From: Caenimonas soli
GTDB taxonomy: Bacteria > Pseudomonadota > Gammaproteobacteria > Burkholderiales > Burkholderiaceae_C
Assembly: GCF_013155545.1 (NCBI RefSeq)
Contig: NZ_JABJVV010000005.1
Location: forward strand, 62,001-126,000
Direction of reading: 5' to 3'
Length of the DNA stretch: 64,000 nucleotides
This document shows, piece by piece, positions 42,231 through 51,808 of the stretch (position 1 is the first letter of the stretch; every line of letters begins with the position of its first letter). The position numbers and the translations under genes are program-made. The notes below the pieces were generated by a model. The model did no database searches and had not been told where the DNA came from. It saw only the letters and a program-made list of their open reading frames with translations.

Positions 42231-44306
42231 TCACGCCGATTCGACTTCGACCAGGCAGTCGTAGAACACCGGGCCGCGCCCCATGTCGGTGAGCTTCTGG
42301 CTGGTGAGCTGGTTGACGTTGGTGCCATCCAGGCCGAGCTTGCGCCACCAGATGCCGAGCCCGTTGACGACGCCGGGTCGCGCGCGGTCGGACACCTTGG
42401 CCTTGCAACGGTATTCGCCGCGATCGTTGAAGACCCGCACCACGGAGCCGGAGGCAATGCCGCGCGCCGCCGCATCGCTGGCGTGGATCTCGAGCAGCGG
42501 TTCGCCCTCGATGTCGCGCAGGCTGCGCAGATTGACGAAGCTCGAGTTGAGGAAGTTGCGCGCCGGCGGCGAGATCATGGCCAGCGGGAAGCGCCCCGTT
42601 GCATCGGCCACCTCGTAGTTGGGCAGATGGTCAGGCAGGCCGTCCTGGCCTTGCCGGGCGAGGCGTTCGCTGAAGAATTCGCACTTGCCCGAGGGCGTGG
42701 GAAACCCGCCCTCGGCAAACGGCGCATCGGGCATCGCCAGCGTGGCATAGCCCTGCGCCAGCAGCAGATCGAAATCGACCTTGTCCCCATAGGCGCTGCG
42801 GCACAGGCTCTCGTCGTCCTCGGCGAAGCAGGCTTCGGTGTAACCCATGTGCTGCGCCAGCTCGCGAAAGATCTGGGTGTTGGGCAGCGCCTCGCCCAGC
42901 GGCGCGATCGCCGGTCGGTTCAAGAGCACGTCGGTGTGGCCGTAGGAAGCGTGCACGTCCCAGTGTTCCAGCTGGGTGGTCGCGGGCAGGATGTAGTCGG
43001 CGTAGTCGGCGGTGTCGGTCTGGAAGTGCTCCAGCACCACGGTGAACAGGTCCTCGCGCGCAAAGCCCGCCACCACCTTGGACGACTCGGGCGCCACCGC
43101 GACCGGGTTGCTGTTGTAGACGACCAGCGCCTCGATCTTCGGCCCGAACTGCGCCGATGCCGGGCGCAGCAGGTCGTCGCCGATGGTGCTCATGTTGATG
43201 GTGCGCGGCGAGCGGCCCGCCAAGAGGTCGGGCCGCTGCAGCGCCGCCTTGTCGACAGGAAACATGCCCGAGCTCGATAGCAGGACGCCGCCGGCGCGGT
43301 CGCGCCAAGCCCCCGTCAGTGCCGGGAGGCAGGCGATGGCGCGCACCGCGTTGCCCCCGCCCCGCACCCGCTGCATGCCGTAATTCAGGCGTATGGCGGC
43401 TGGTTGCGTCGTGCCCCAATCGCGCGCCAGCGAGCGTATCTGCTCAGGGGCAATGCCGCACACCGCTGCGGCCCGCTCCGGGCTCCAGCGCAGCGCCCGT
43501 TCGCGCAAGCCGTCCCATCCGAGCGTGTGCCGGGCAATGTAGTCGTGATCCAGCCAGTCGTTGACGATCAGCTCGTGCATCAGCGCCAAGGCCAGCGCGG
43601 CGTCGGTCCCGGGCCGCAGTTGCAGATGCTCGTGGCATTTTTCCGCGGTCTCGCTGCGGCGCGGATCGATGCACACCAGCTTGGCGCCGGCCCGCTTGGC
43701 CTCCTGGGCCAGGCGCCAGAAATGCAGGTTGCTGGCGATCGAGTTGCTTCCCCAGATGAGGATCAGCTTCGATTGCGCGAAGAACTCCACCTTCATGCCG
43801 ACCTTGCCGCCCAGCGTCTGGGTCAGGCCCTCGCCGCCGGCACTGGCGCAGATGGTGCGGTCCAGCAAGGATGCGCCGAGCTTGTTGAAAAAGCGCGCAG
43901 CCATGCCCTCGCCCTGCACCAGCCCCATGGTGCCGGCGTAGCTGTATGGCAGGATCGCTTGGGGGTCGCGCGCCGCTATGGCCTCGAGCCGCTGGGCAAT
44001 GTCTTGCAGCGCTTCACCCCAGCTCACCCGTTCGAATTGGCCCGATCCCTTGGGGCCGCTGCGGCGCATGGGATGCAGCAAGCGCTCTGGATGGTGGGTT
44101 CGTTCGGTGTAACGCGAGACTTTGGTACACAGAACCCCATCGGTATGGCGGTGATCCGGGTTGCCCTGGACTTTGACCGCGACCCCGTCTTCGACCGTCG
44201 TCACCAATGAACAGGTATCGGGACAGTCGTGGGGGCAGGCGCCTATTACCTGACGGGAGGCTGTCACTGGACCCAGTCTAGGGGAGATGCCGATGGTGCC
44301 GCTCAT
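42231..44306 (-). CDS. Molybdopterin oxidoreductase, single-subunit cytoplasmic type
   Basis: This 691-residue enzyme of the DMSO-reductase superfamily has an N-terminal [4Fe-4S] site formed by C24, C28, C32 and C60 (ACPHDCPDTC, then GVLC). It has a bis-MGD fold (LIWGSNSIASNLHFW, IDPRRSETAEKC) and a C-terminal molydopterin-dinucleotide-binding domain (LEIHASDAAARGIASGSVVRV). No Tat signal is present and no electron-transfer or membrane subunit is encoded next to it. The likely Mo ligand region is CASAGGEGL. Substrate cannot be assigned; formate or an N/S-oxide are possibilities. Confidence 0.88.
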   Translation of the reverse strand: MSGTIGISPRLGPVTASRQVIGACPHDCPDTCSLVTTVEDGVAVKVQGNPDHRHTDGVLCTKVSRYTERTHHPERLLHPMRRSGPKGSGQFERVSWGEALQDIAQRLEAIAARDPQAILPYSYAGTMGLVQGEGMAARFFNKLGASLLDRTICASAGGEGLTQTLGGKVGMKVEFFAQSKLILIWGSNSIASNLHFWRLAQEAKRAGAKLVCIDPRRSETAEKCHEHLQLRPGTDAALALALMHELIVNDWLDHDYIARHTLGWDGLRERALRWSPERAAAVCGIAPEQIRSLARDWGTTQPAAIRLNYGMQRVRGGGNAVRAIACLPALTGAWRDRAGGVLLSSSGMFPVDKAALQRPDLLAGRSPRTINMSTIGDDLLRPASAQFGPKIEALVVYNSNPVAVAPESSKVVAGFAREDLFTVVLEHFQTDTADYADYILPATTQLEHWDVHASYGHTDVLLNRPAIAPLGEALPNTQIFRELAQHMGYTEACFAEDDESLCRSAYGDKVDFDLLLAQGYATLAMPDAPFAEGGFPTPSGKCEFFSERLARQGQDGLPDHLPNYEVADATGRFPLAMISPPARNFLNSSFVNLRSLRDIEGEPLLEIHASDAAARGIASGSVVRVFNDRGEYRCKAKVSDRARPGVVNGLGIWWRKLGLDGTNVNQLTSQKLTDMGRGPVFYDCLVEVESA

Positions 44307-44369
44307 GAGGTAACCCTATAGTTTGCGCGCAAGCTCAGCTTTTCACACGGGTTTTGCAGGAGACAAAGC

Positions 44370-45500
44370 ATGAAGAACATCAAATCGTTGGCCCGGAGCC
44401 TGATGGTAGCCGCCCTGGCCCTTGCCAGTGTGGCTGCCCAGGCCCAGGACGGTGTGAGCAAGACCAGCATCGTGCTGGGCCAGTCGGTGGCCCTCACAGG
44501 CCCCGGGTCGGCGCTTGCATTGCCTTTCCATCAGGGAGCCAAGCTCTACTTCGACCGGGTGAATGCCGCCGGCGGCGTCAACGGCCGCAAGATCGAACTG
44601 GTCACGCTCGACGACCGGGGCAATGCCCAGCAGACCGCCGCCAACACCAAGAAGCTGCTGGACCAGGGCATCCTATCGCTCTTCGGCTACTACGGGTCGC
44701 CCCAGGTCACGGCGGCTTATCCGATGATCAGGGACGGCGACGTACTGATGTTCGCGCCCATGTCCGCGGCGGACGAATTCCGCGGTGCGATGTACGGCAA
44801 CGTCTATTCGATACGGCCGGGCTATTCCGAGGAAGCCGCCGCCATCACGCGCCATGCCGAAACGCTGGGCGCCAGGCGGCTCGCCATCCTGCACGGCAAT
44901 GACAGCGAATCGCTCGCCGCGCTCGACTCCGCGCAGCGAACCATGTCCAGCCTCGGCGCGAACGTCGTGGCCAATGCGGTGATGTCCAGCGGCAGCATCG
45001 CCAACAGCGTGGACAAAGCCGTGGCCGCCAAGCCCGAGTCGGTGCTGGTGATCGGCGACTCGAACACCGCCGCCAGCGCCGTGCGCGATATTCGCGCCAA
45101 GGGATTCCGCGGCCCCATCTACGGCTTCTCCAACACCGGCGAGAGCCTGCTGGCCGAAGAGCTGGGGTCTATCGGGGCCGGCGTCGTGGTAGTTCGCGTG
45201 GTACCCAAGAGCGACACCCCCAAAGTTGCCGTGGTGCGCGACCTGCTGGCCGACGCGGAAGCCGCCAAGCTGGGCAAGCCCAACGTGTACATGCTGGAGG
45301 GCTACATCGCCGCGCGCGTGTATTCCGAGGCATTGCGCCGCATCCAGCGCGACCCCAACCGCGCGCGCCTGAAGAAGGCGATCGAGGGGCTCGACGATGT
45401 CAACGTCGGCGGCTTCCGCGTCCACTTCGCCGAAGACCGCGTCGCCTCCAGGATGGTCGAACTGAGCCTGATCGACTCGCAGGGCAAGGTTCGGGAATAG
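44370..45500 (+). CDS. Branched-chain amino-acid-type ABC transporter substrate-binding protein
   Basis: This 376-residue protein has a signal peptide (1-25, ending AQAQ). The type I periplasmic-binding fold is visible in IVLGQSVALTGPGSALALPFHQGAKLY and LVTLDDRGNAQQTAANTKKLL. It binds an amino acid or other small ligand in the periplasm, but no LivHMGF components are adjacent, so it is an orphan. It starts at ATG 44370 after GCAGGAGACAA. It diverges from the molybdoenzyme gene with a 63-bp gap. Confidence 0.9.
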   Translation: MKNIKSLARSLMVAALALASVAAQAQDGVSKTSIVLGQSVALTGPGSALALPFHQGAKLYFDRVNAAGGVNGRKIELVTLDDRGNAQQTAANTKKLLDQGILSLFGYYGSPQVTAAYPMIRDGDVLMFAPMSAADEFRGAMYGNVYSIRPGYSEEAAAITRHAETLGARRLAILHGNDSESLAALDSAQRTMSSLGANVVANAVMSSGSIANSVDKAVAAKPESVLVIGDSNTAASAVRDIRAKGFRGPIYGFSNTGESLLAEELGSIGAGVVVVRVVPKSDTPKVAVVRDLLADAEAAKLGKPNVYMLEGYIAARVYSEALRRIQRDPNRARLKKAIEGLDDVNVGGFRVHFAEDRVASRMVELSLIDSQGKVRE

Positions 45501-45783
45501 CTGTACCTCGCGTCGCGGCAGGCGGTACCCGGCAGGGGCTCATACTGTGGCGGTCGGCGCTTTGCGCCGACTCCGCTGCGAGGCTCGGCCTGGGGTCGGC
45601 GTCGCGACTTGTCGCAGCTGTTTGAGCGAAGCGGCCTCAGGGCGCGCAGCGAGTTCTGCGACGGGCCGCGAAATCGAGCAAACCCAGGGAAGTCGGTGCG
45701 AAGCACCGACCGCCTTGTCGATGCGACGCGGCCTGCCCGGACACGCCTTTGCCGCGTGCCTCCGCATTCCTGCTCGGATTTCC
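45501..45783. repeat. Hairpin-rich intergenic element
   Basis: This 283-bp stretch has no credible gene. It contains three inverted repeats: GTCGGCGC/GCGCCGAC (45553-45560 and 45564-45571, 3-base loop), GTCGCAG/CTGCGAC (45611-45617 and 45656-45662), and GTCGGTGC/GCACCGAC (45692-45699 and 45703-45710, 3-base loop). Its vocabulary (TTGTCGCAGCTGTTTGAGCG) resembles a dispersed intergenic repeat I associate with Burkholderiales genomes. It lies between two convergent genes. Short frames in it on both strands lack start context and are not called. Confidence 0.55.
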
Positions 45784-46959
45784 CTAGCCGATCTCGCGCG
45801 TCGCAGCCAGTCCCCGCATGAAGGCCTCGCAGCGGGCCAGTTGCTCCAGGCTCACGTATTCATCCGGCTGGTGCGCCTGGGTGATGCTGCCGGGTCCGCA
45901 CACCACCGTCGGGATGCCGGAATTCTTGAAGATCCCGGCTTCCGTACCGAAGGCCACTTGCGTGGTTCGCTGCTCGCCCGACAGGCGCTGGGCCAGCTTG
46001 GTGATACTGCTTTCGGCCGTGCCGAGGAAACTGGGAATCTCGCAGATGGTCTCGAAGCGAAAGCCGGCGTCGGGCGCCACTTGCTTCATCGCCGGCTCGA
46101 GCGAGCGGGCATGGGCCAGCACTTCCTCCTGCATCGCCCTGGCGTCGGCGGTGGGCAGGTCGCGGAATTCATAGCGGAACTCGGCGTCGCGTGGCACCAC
46201 GTTGTCGGCGATGCCACCGTGGAACTGGCCGACGCTCGCCGTTGAGAACGGCACGTCGAATCCCTCGTAGCGCGGCTCGTTGCGCTCGAAGCCCTCGGCC
46301 ATATCGCGCACCTTGCCGATCACGCGCGCCGCCATCTCGATGGCGTTGACGGACTGCGGCGTCAGCGACGAATGCGCTTCCTTGCCGCGCACGCAGCACT
46401 TGTAGCGATAGACGCCCTTGTGCGCGATGGCCGGCACCATGTTGGTGGGCTCCCCCACGATGCAAGCCAGCGGCTTGACGCCGGCGTCGCGCATGTCGGC
46501 AATCAGCTCCTTGACGCCGAAACAGCCGACCTCCTCGTCATAGCTGAAAGCGAAATGGATGGCGAAGGGCGCGTTGCTCCGCAGGAAGACCTCGGCATGG
46601 GCCAGCGCAATGGCGATGAAGCTCTTCATGTCGGCCGAGCCTCGGCCGTAGAGCTTGCCGTCACGCACCTGAGCGCTCAGCGGGTCGCCGGACCAGTTCT
46701 GGCCGTCCCAGGGCACCGTGTCAGTGTGACCGGAAAGAATGATGCCGGCCGGCTTGCCCTCGCCCAAGGTGGCGAACAGGTTGGCCTTGGTCTTTTCCTG
46801 GTTGAAGGTCAGGCGGCTGGCGACACCGAGCCGGGCCAGTTCATCGCGCACCAGGTGGATAAGCGGAAGGTTCGAATTGGCGCTCACGGTATTCATGCGA
46901 ACCATCGCCTGCGCCAGCTCGAGTGCACGCGGAGAAACCGCGGTAGTCATTGGGTTCAT
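45784..46959 (-). CDS. argE: Acetylornithine deacetylase
   Basis: This 391-residue M20 metallopeptidase-fold enzyme has zinc ligands and catalytic residues in LSGHTDTVPW (H78, D80), GRGSADMKS (D110) and SYDEEVG (E142/E143). It removes acetate from N-acetylornithine in arginine synthesis; the substrate call rests on the ArgE-like pattern (GRGSADMKSFIA, THPVSHG-equivalent regions). ATGs at 46959 and 46950 are both possible. It diverges from a second M20 enzyme with an 85-bp gap. Confidence 0.88.
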   Translation of the reverse strand: MNPMTTAVSPRALELAQAMVRMNTVSANSNLPLIHLVRDELARLGVASRLTFNQEKTKANLFATLGEGKPAGIILSGHTDTVPWDGQNWSGDPLSAQVRDGKLYGRGSADMKSFIAIALAHAEVFLRSNAPFAIHFAFSYDEEVGCFGVKELIADMRDAGVKPLACIVGEPTNMVPAIAHKGVYRYKCCVRGKEAHSSLTPQSVNAIEMAARVIGKVRDMAEGFERNEPRYEGFDVPFSTASVGQFHGGIADNVVPRDAEFRYEFRDLPTADARAMQEEVLAHARSLEPAMKQVAPDAGFRFETICEIPSFLGTAESSITKLAQRLSGEQRTTQVAFGTEAGIFKNSGIPTVVCGPGSITQAHQPDEYVSLEQLARCEAFMRGLAATREIG

Positions 46960-47044
46960 CTAGGGATTTTCGCGGATATCCTGACTCAGCGTGGAACCAC
47001 CCGCCGGGCTAGACTGGAGGACTCCCCAGCGATAAACATTTGTC

Positions 47045-48241
47045 ATGAATATCCTCGACTCCTTGGTGACCCAGGCGGCCGCCATCGCCGCCATCCGGCG
47101 CGACATCCATGCCCATCCCGAACTGTGTTTCGAGGAGGTGCGCACAGCCGACGTGGTGGCCAAAAAGCTGACCGAATGGGGCATCCCGGTTCACCTCGGG
47201 CTGGGCAAAACCGGCGTGGTCGGCATCGTCAAGGCCGGCAACAGCGACCGCGCCATCGGCCTGCGCGCCGACATGGACGCGCTGCCCATGCAAGAGTTCA
47301 ACACCTTCAGCCATGCCAGCCAGCACCAGGGAAAAATGCATGCCTGCGGACACGACGGCCATGTCGCCATGCTGCTGGCAGCGGCCCAGCACTTCGCCAA
47401 GAACCGCAACTTCGACGGCACCGTGTACCTCATCTTCCAGCCGGCCGAAGAAGGCGGCGGCGGCGCGCGCGAGATGATCAAGGAAGGCCTGTTCGACCAG
47501 TTCCCGATGGAAGCCGTGTTCGGCATGCACAACTGGCCCGGCAGCCAGGTGGGCAAGTTCGCGGTGAGCGCGGGGCCGGTCATGGCCTCGAGCAACGAGT
47601 TCAAGATCACGATCCGCGGCAAGGGCAGCCACGCCGCCCTGCCCCACAACGGCATCGACCCGGTGCCGATCGCCTGCCAGATGGTGCAGGCCTTCCAGAC
47701 CATCATCAGCCGCAACAAGAAGCCGATCGACGCGGGCGTGATCTCCGTGACGATGATCCATGCCGGCGAGGCCACCAACGTCGTGCCCGACAGCTGCGAG
47801 CTGCAGGGCACCGTGCGCACTTTCACGCTGGAAGTACTGGACCTGATCGAAAAGCGGATGCAGCAGATAGCCGAGCACGTGTGCGCGGCACACGACGCGG
47901 CCTGCGAGTTCCAGTTCGTTCGCAACTATCCCCCCACCATCAACTCCGCCGCCGAGGCCGAGTTCGCCCGCAAGGTCATGGCGTCCATCGTCGGTGAGGA
48001 CAACGTCGAGTCCCAGGAGCCCACCATGGGCTCCGAGGACTTCGCCTACATGCTGCAGGCCAAGCCGGGGGCCTACTGCTTCATCGCCAATGGGGACGGC
48101 AGCCACCGTGAGATGGGCCACGGCGCCGGCCCGTGCATGCTGCACAACCCCAGCTACGACTTCAACGACGACCTGATCCCGCTGGGGGCGACCTACTGGG
48201 TGCGGCTGGCCGAGGCCTGGCTGGCAAAGGACAAGGCATGA
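47045..48241 (+). CDS. M20-family amidohydrolase (hippurate hydrolase/IAA-amino acid hydrolase type)
   Basis: This 398-residue enzyme has metal-binding HACGHDGH (99-106; C101, H103), DMDALPM (76-82) and FQPAEEGGGGA with the catalytic Glu pair, and GSEDFAYM near the C-terminus. It hydrolyses N-acyl amino acids in the cytoplasm. Its stop overlaps the next gene's ATG, so the two are coupled, and the partner is an M14-like carboxypeptidase. Specificity is unknown. Confidence 0.92.
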   Translation: MNILDSLVTQAAAIAAIRRDIHAHPELCFEEVRTADVVAKKLTEWGIPVHLGLGKTGVVGIVKAGNSDRAIGLRADMDALPMQEFNTFSHASQHQGKMHACGHDGHVAMLLAAAQHFAKNRNFDGTVYLIFQPAEEGGGGAREMIKEGLFDQFPMEAVFGMHNWPGSQVGKFAVSAGPVMASSNEFKITIRGKGSHAALPHNGIDPVPIACQMVQAFQTIISRNKKPIDAGVISVTMIHAGEATNVVPDSCELQGTVRTFTLEVLDLIEKRMQQIAEHVCAAHDAACEFQFVRNYPPTINSAAEAEFARKVMASIVGEDNVESQEPTMGSEDFAYMLQAKPGAYCFIANGDGSHREMGHGAGPCMLHNPSYDFNDDLIPLGATYWVRLAEAWLAKDKA

Positions 48242-49341
48242 GTGGAACAACCGCTCACGACGTCTTCTCGCCCTCCTACGCGCAAGCTCGCATCCGGTTC
48301 CTGGCCGCTGCTGCCGCCGCGGGGCTGCAGGTGGAGAGCAAGCCTCATCCGCTGAAGGGGCGCGACGGCGAGGAGCTGGCGATGGACGTCGCGCGCGACG
48401 GCCATCCCGGCGCCGACAAGCTGCTGATCGTCAGCAGCGCCTGCCACGGCGTGGAAGGCTTTTGCGGCAGCGGCGTGCAGATAGCCGCGCTGCATGATGC
48501 GCAGTGGCGCGAGCACGCCGCCCGGCGCGGCGTGGCCGTGCTCTACGTCCACGCGCTCAATCCCTACGGTTTCTCCCACATCCGCCGCGCCACCCATGAG
48601 AACGTGGACCTGAACCGCAACTTCCAGGACTTCAGCAAGCCGCTGCCGGTCAACCAGGCCTATCGCGACATACAGCCCTTGCTGCTGCCGGACGAATGGC
48701 CGCCCTCGCCGGCCAACGGCGCCGCCATCGGCAACTACATCGCCACGCATGGCGAGGCGTCGCTGCAGGCGGCGATCACGCGCGGGCAGCACGACTTTCC
48801 GGACGGGCTGTTCTTCGGCGGGACGGAGCCCACCTGGAGCAACCTGGCCTTGCGCGAGATTCTCCGCGCGCACGGTCGGCGCGCGACGCGCATCGCCTGG
48901 ATCGATATCCACACCGGGCTGGGCCCCAGCGGCGTGGGCGAGCGCATCTTCGCCGGCCGCGACGACCAGGCGGCGGTGGCCCGCGCCCGGGCCTGGTGGA
49001 GCGGCCAGGGGGCGACTCCCGTGACATCGATCTACGACGGCTCCTCCACCTCGGCATTTCTCACCGGCCTGATGTGGGGCGCGGCCTACGAGGAGTGCCC
49101 GCAGGCGCAATACACGGGCATTGCCCTGGAATACGGCACTGTCCCCGTGCTGGATACGCTCCAGGCCCTGCGCGGCGAGCACTGGCTGCACGTGCATCCC
49201 GAGGCGCCGCCGGCGCTGGCGGCGCAGATCAAGCAGCAGATGAAGGACGCCTTCTACACCGACACGGACGAGTGGAAGAACGAGGTACTCAGGCAGGGCC
49301 GCGAGGTGCTGTTCCAGGCGGCCGACGGCCTGGCGAGCTGA
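48238..49341 (+). CDS. M14-like metallocarboxypeptidase (DUF2817)
   Basis: This 367-residue protein has the zinc-carboxypeptidase-like motifs SSACHGVEG (67-74; H70, E73), HENVDLNRNF (120-129) and IDIHTGLGPSG. This set is typical of DUF2817. No signal peptide is present. It probably works with the coupled M20 amidohydrolase on an acylated or small peptide substrate. The ATG at 48238 overlaps the preceding stop. It converges on coaX with 6 bp between stops. Confidence 0.85.
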   Translation: MSGTTAHDVFSPSYAQARIRFLAAAAAAGLQVESKPHPLKGRDGEELAMDVARDGHPGADKLLIVSSACHGVEGFCGSGVQIAALHDAQWREHAARRGVAVLYVHALNPYGFSHIRRATHENVDLNRNFQDFSKPLPVNQAYRDIQPLLLPDEWPPSPANGAAIGNYIATHGEASLQAAITRGQHDFPDGLFFGGTEPTWSNLALREILRAHGRRATRIAWIDIHTGLGPSGVGERIFAGRDDQAAVARARAWWSGQGATPVTSIYDGSSTSAFLTGLMWGAAYEECPQAQYTGIALEYGTVPVLDTLQALRGEHWLHVHPEAPPALAAQIKQQMKDAFYTDTDEWKNEVLRQGREVLFQAADGLAS

Positions 49342-49347
49342 GTAATC

Positions 49348-50118
49348 TCAGGGCGCCAGCCGGCTCTGGGCGATCTCCATCAAGCCGTCGAAGATCAGGC
49401 TTTCCACCAGTTCGAAGGACACCGACATGTGCGGGGCCATCTTCCAGCCCGCACCCCCGGTCATGAAGCAAGCGGGCTCGGCGCCGCAATGCCTGCGCAC
49501 GTGCTGCACCATGCGCTCGATCGCGCCGGCGATCGCATAGGTGCCCCCACTGGTCAGCGCATCGCTGGTGTTGGTCGGGAATTCGCGGACATCGCCGGTC
49601 GGCACGTGCAGGCCGGCCGTTCCGGATTCCAGCGCCCGCAGCATGATGCCGTGGCCCGGCAGGATGAAACCGCCCAGAAACTTGCCGGTGGCATCCACGG
49701 CTTCGACCGTCACGGCTGTGCCCACCATGACGACCACCAAGGGCCTGGGCGCGCCTTGCGCCAGCATGCGGTGCCAAGCGCCTATCATCGCGACCCAGCG
49801 GTCCGATCCGAGCCGCGTCGGATGGTCGTAGCCGTTGACGAGCCCCGCCTCGGCTATGCCGGGCACCACCCATTGGGCCGGCACGTCCCACAGTTCCTCC
49901 ATCTGCTCCTCGACGCGGCGCTTGACCGCATCCGCAGCCACCGCGCAACCCAGCATCCGCTCGGGATGGGCCAGCGCACTCCAGTCGCCGTCCGCCAGCT
50001 TGTCGATGTTTTCAAGAAATTCGGCGCCGTGAGTGAGCAGGGCCGCGCCGCGAGCGTGGGACTCGTACAACGCCCATTTCAGGCGTGTGTTGCCGACGTC
50101 GACGGCTAGAAATGCCAC
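49348..50118 (-). CDS. coaX: Type III pantothenate kinase
   Basis: This 256-residue ASKHA-fold kinase phosphorylates pantothenate, the first step of coenzyme A synthesis. It has phosphate loop DVGNTRLKW (7-15), [27 protein letters not shown] and [15 protein letters not shown], all canonical for CoaX. The start codon is GTG at 50118. A birA gene often precedes coaX in relatives, but here an unknown coiled-coil gene lies upstream on the same strand. Confidence 0.93.
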   Translation of the reverse strand: MAFLAVDVGNTRLKWALYESHARGAALLTHGAEFLENIDKLADGDWSALAHPERMLGCAVAADAVKRRVEEQMEELWDVPAQWVVPGIAEAGLVNGYDHPTRLGSDRWVAMIGAWHRMLAQGAPRPLVVVMVGTAVTVEAVDATGKFLGGFILPGHGIMLRALESGTAGLHVPTGDVREFPTNTSDALTSGGTYAIAGAIERMVQHVRRHCGAEPACFMTGGAGWKMAPHMSVSFELVESLIFDGLMEIAQSRLAP

Positions 50119-50121
50119 GGG

Positions 50122-51036
50122 TCAGGCTTCGAGTTGCGCGCCCAGCGCGCCCAGGCTGTCGGCCACCACTTTTTCCTGCCCTTGCAGCTGGGTGCAATCG
50201 GCAATGGCCTGCTTGATGCGCAGCTGGAGCTCGCGATGGCTTTCCATCGGATCGTCGAGTTTCAGCGAGGGTGCGCTGCTATTGCCCGCTGCCGAGGCCA
50301 GGGCCGAGATATGCGCCTGCCAGGACTTCACCTCGGCGGACACCTGCTGCAGCAGCTTGGAGAGCGATCCGCGGCGGGCGGCGGCGCCTTGCCCCTGCTG
50401 GTGCGCCTGCTGCGCGGCCGAGCTCACGGCTCGCAGCGCCTTGAGCCGGGTCACCAGGATCTCGCAGCGCGCGGCGTCGTCCGTGATCTGCTGCTGGGCG
50501 GACTCATCGGGGGTTGCCGCCTGCCGCTCCTTGATCTGGTTTCGCATGTCCTGCAACCAGCGGGCGGCCTGGTCGATGATCTTGTCGATGGCCCGGAACT
50601 CGACTTCCAGCTCCAGCAGCGCGCGTTCGCTGGCCGGGACTTTGTCCAGCTGGCCTTTTTGCACGGCCTGGGCCTGTGCGAGCAGCCCTTCGGCCACTGA
50701 CTCGATCTGCTCGAACTGGCTGGTGAACTCCGCGCCCGCGGTACGGCTCTTGCCGGTAGTGCGCGCCCACCAGCCCCGGGCCTGGAGCAAGCCGAAATCC
50801 AGCCCCGCCAAGGCCTCGCCCAGCCGAGCCAGTTCCGAGATCAGGGGCGAAATGTCCCGCTGCTGCGCCTGGGCCCGGAGGTCCTTGCACAGCTCCGCAA
50901 GCCGCCGCGCGTGCTGATGCCCGGCGTCGGCCGCCATCTGGTCAAGCCATGCCGCCGGTGTGGCGGGACCCTTGGGCTTGACTTGCGCCAGCTTGGAGGG
51001 GGTCATCAGGGAGGCTGTGCGGTCGTGATCGGCCAT
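50122..51036 (-). CDS. Coiled-coil protein of unknown function
   Basis: This 304-residue soluble protein has no signal peptide or membrane helix. After a charged N-terminus it contains helical heptad-like stretches (LAELCKDLRAQAQQRD, ASERALLELEVEFRAIDKII, LQLRIKQAIADCTQLQGQ) and a WWARTTGKSRTAGAEF segment. It lies between a luxR-type gene and coaX with only 3 bp before coaX. I do not recognise a family; a TelA-like toxic-anion-resistance relation was considered but cannot be supported. Confidence 0.65.
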   Translation of the reverse strand: MADHDRTASLMTPSKLAQVKPKGPATPAAWLDQMAADAGHQHARRLAELCKDLRAQAQQRDISPLISELARLGEALAGLDFGLLQARGWWARTTGKSRTAGAEFTSQFEQIESVAEGLLAQAQAVQKGQLDKVPASERALLELEVEFRAIDKIIDQAARWLQDMRNQIKERQAATPDESAQQQITDDAARCEILVTRLKALRAVSSAAQQAHQQGQGAAARRGSLSKLLQQVSAEVKSWQAHISALASAAGNSSAPSLKLDDPMESHRELQLRIKQAIADCTQLQGQEKVVADSLGALGAQLEA

Positions 51037-51086
51037 GGCGTGCGCTTCGGGTGTTTGCCGCAATATAAACCCTTCGGGGGACACCC

Positions 51087-51755
51087 TCAAATCGCGCCCA
51101 GCCAGCAAGCCCGCTGGATAGCCGCCATTTTGTTGTCTACCTTCAGCTTTCCCATGGCATTGGCCAGGTGGTAATTCACCGTCCGCTCGGTGCATCGCAG
51201 CAGCACCGAGCTCTCGCGCGCCGTGAGGCCCTGGAAGGCCAGCACCAGGCATTCGCGCTCGCGGGGGCTGAGCGTGGAGCGCGCGAGCGCGATGGAACGC
51301 TTGACCAGCGGCCAGATGTTCAGGGCCGACCAGACCAGCGAAGCCGCCTCGGCGCGATCGGTGAGTTCGCGCGGGCTGAACATGAAGCACTCGAATGCCC
51401 GTCCCGCCGGCAACGAGAACTCCACGCGCACCACGGTCTGGAAGCCGTGGGCGAGCCACAACAGGCGCCAGCGGCTGGAACTCAGATGATCCGACTTGGC
51501 GATGTACTGCCAGGCGACGAGGGGCGCATCGGAGTCGCGCCAGGGCGCGCCGAAGTCGCGGCTTTCCGCAAGAGCCTTGGCGGCGTCTGCGACTATGGGC
51601 GGGTGCACGGCCACGACTTGGCGGTCCTCGCTGCTGCCAAAGGGGTCAGGACCCAATACAGCGACGGCTTCTACCGAAAATTCACGCAGCGCGCCGACCC
51701 AGTCGCTCAGGAGCCCGTCAAGGCTCACACTGTCAAAGTTAACAGGTAACTGCAT
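51087..51755 (-). CDS. LuxR-family transcriptional regulator, autoinducer-type architecture
   Basis: This 222-residue protein has a C-terminal LuxR helix-turn-helix at about 161-215 (TLSPRERECLVLAFQGLT, then CTERTVNYHLANAMGKLKV). The TERTVNYHL wording is that of quorum-sensing LuxR proteins rather than NarL-type regulators. The N-terminal domain of about 150 residues ends with WLAHGFQTVVRVEFSLPAGR, resembling the last strands of an autoinducer-binding domain. Full conservation of AHL-binding residues was not confirmed. No luxI gene is nearby, so it would be a LuxR solo. The start is ATG at 51755, 53 bp from a divergently transcribed sensor kinase gene. Confidence 0.82.
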   Translation of the reverse strand: MQLPVNFDSVSLDGLLSDWVGALREFSVEAVAVLGPDPFGSSEDRQVVAVHPPIVADAAKALAESRDFGAPWRDSDAPLVAWQYIAKSDHLSSSRWRLLWLAHGFQTVVRVEFSLPAGRAFECFMFSPRELTDRAEAASLVWSALNIWPLVKRSIALARSTLSPRERECLVLAFQGLTARESSVLLRCTERTVNYHLANAMGKLKVDNKMAAIQRACWLGAI

Positions 51756-51808
51756 CGACGTGTTTTCAAAGAACCGGGACAATAGCACGCTCCTTGCCAT
51801 CTGATTGA

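Noticed and set aside
45547..46245. A plus-strand open frame across the intergenic element and into argE
   Set aside because: It is antisense to argE for most of its length, lacks a ribosome site and has no domain.
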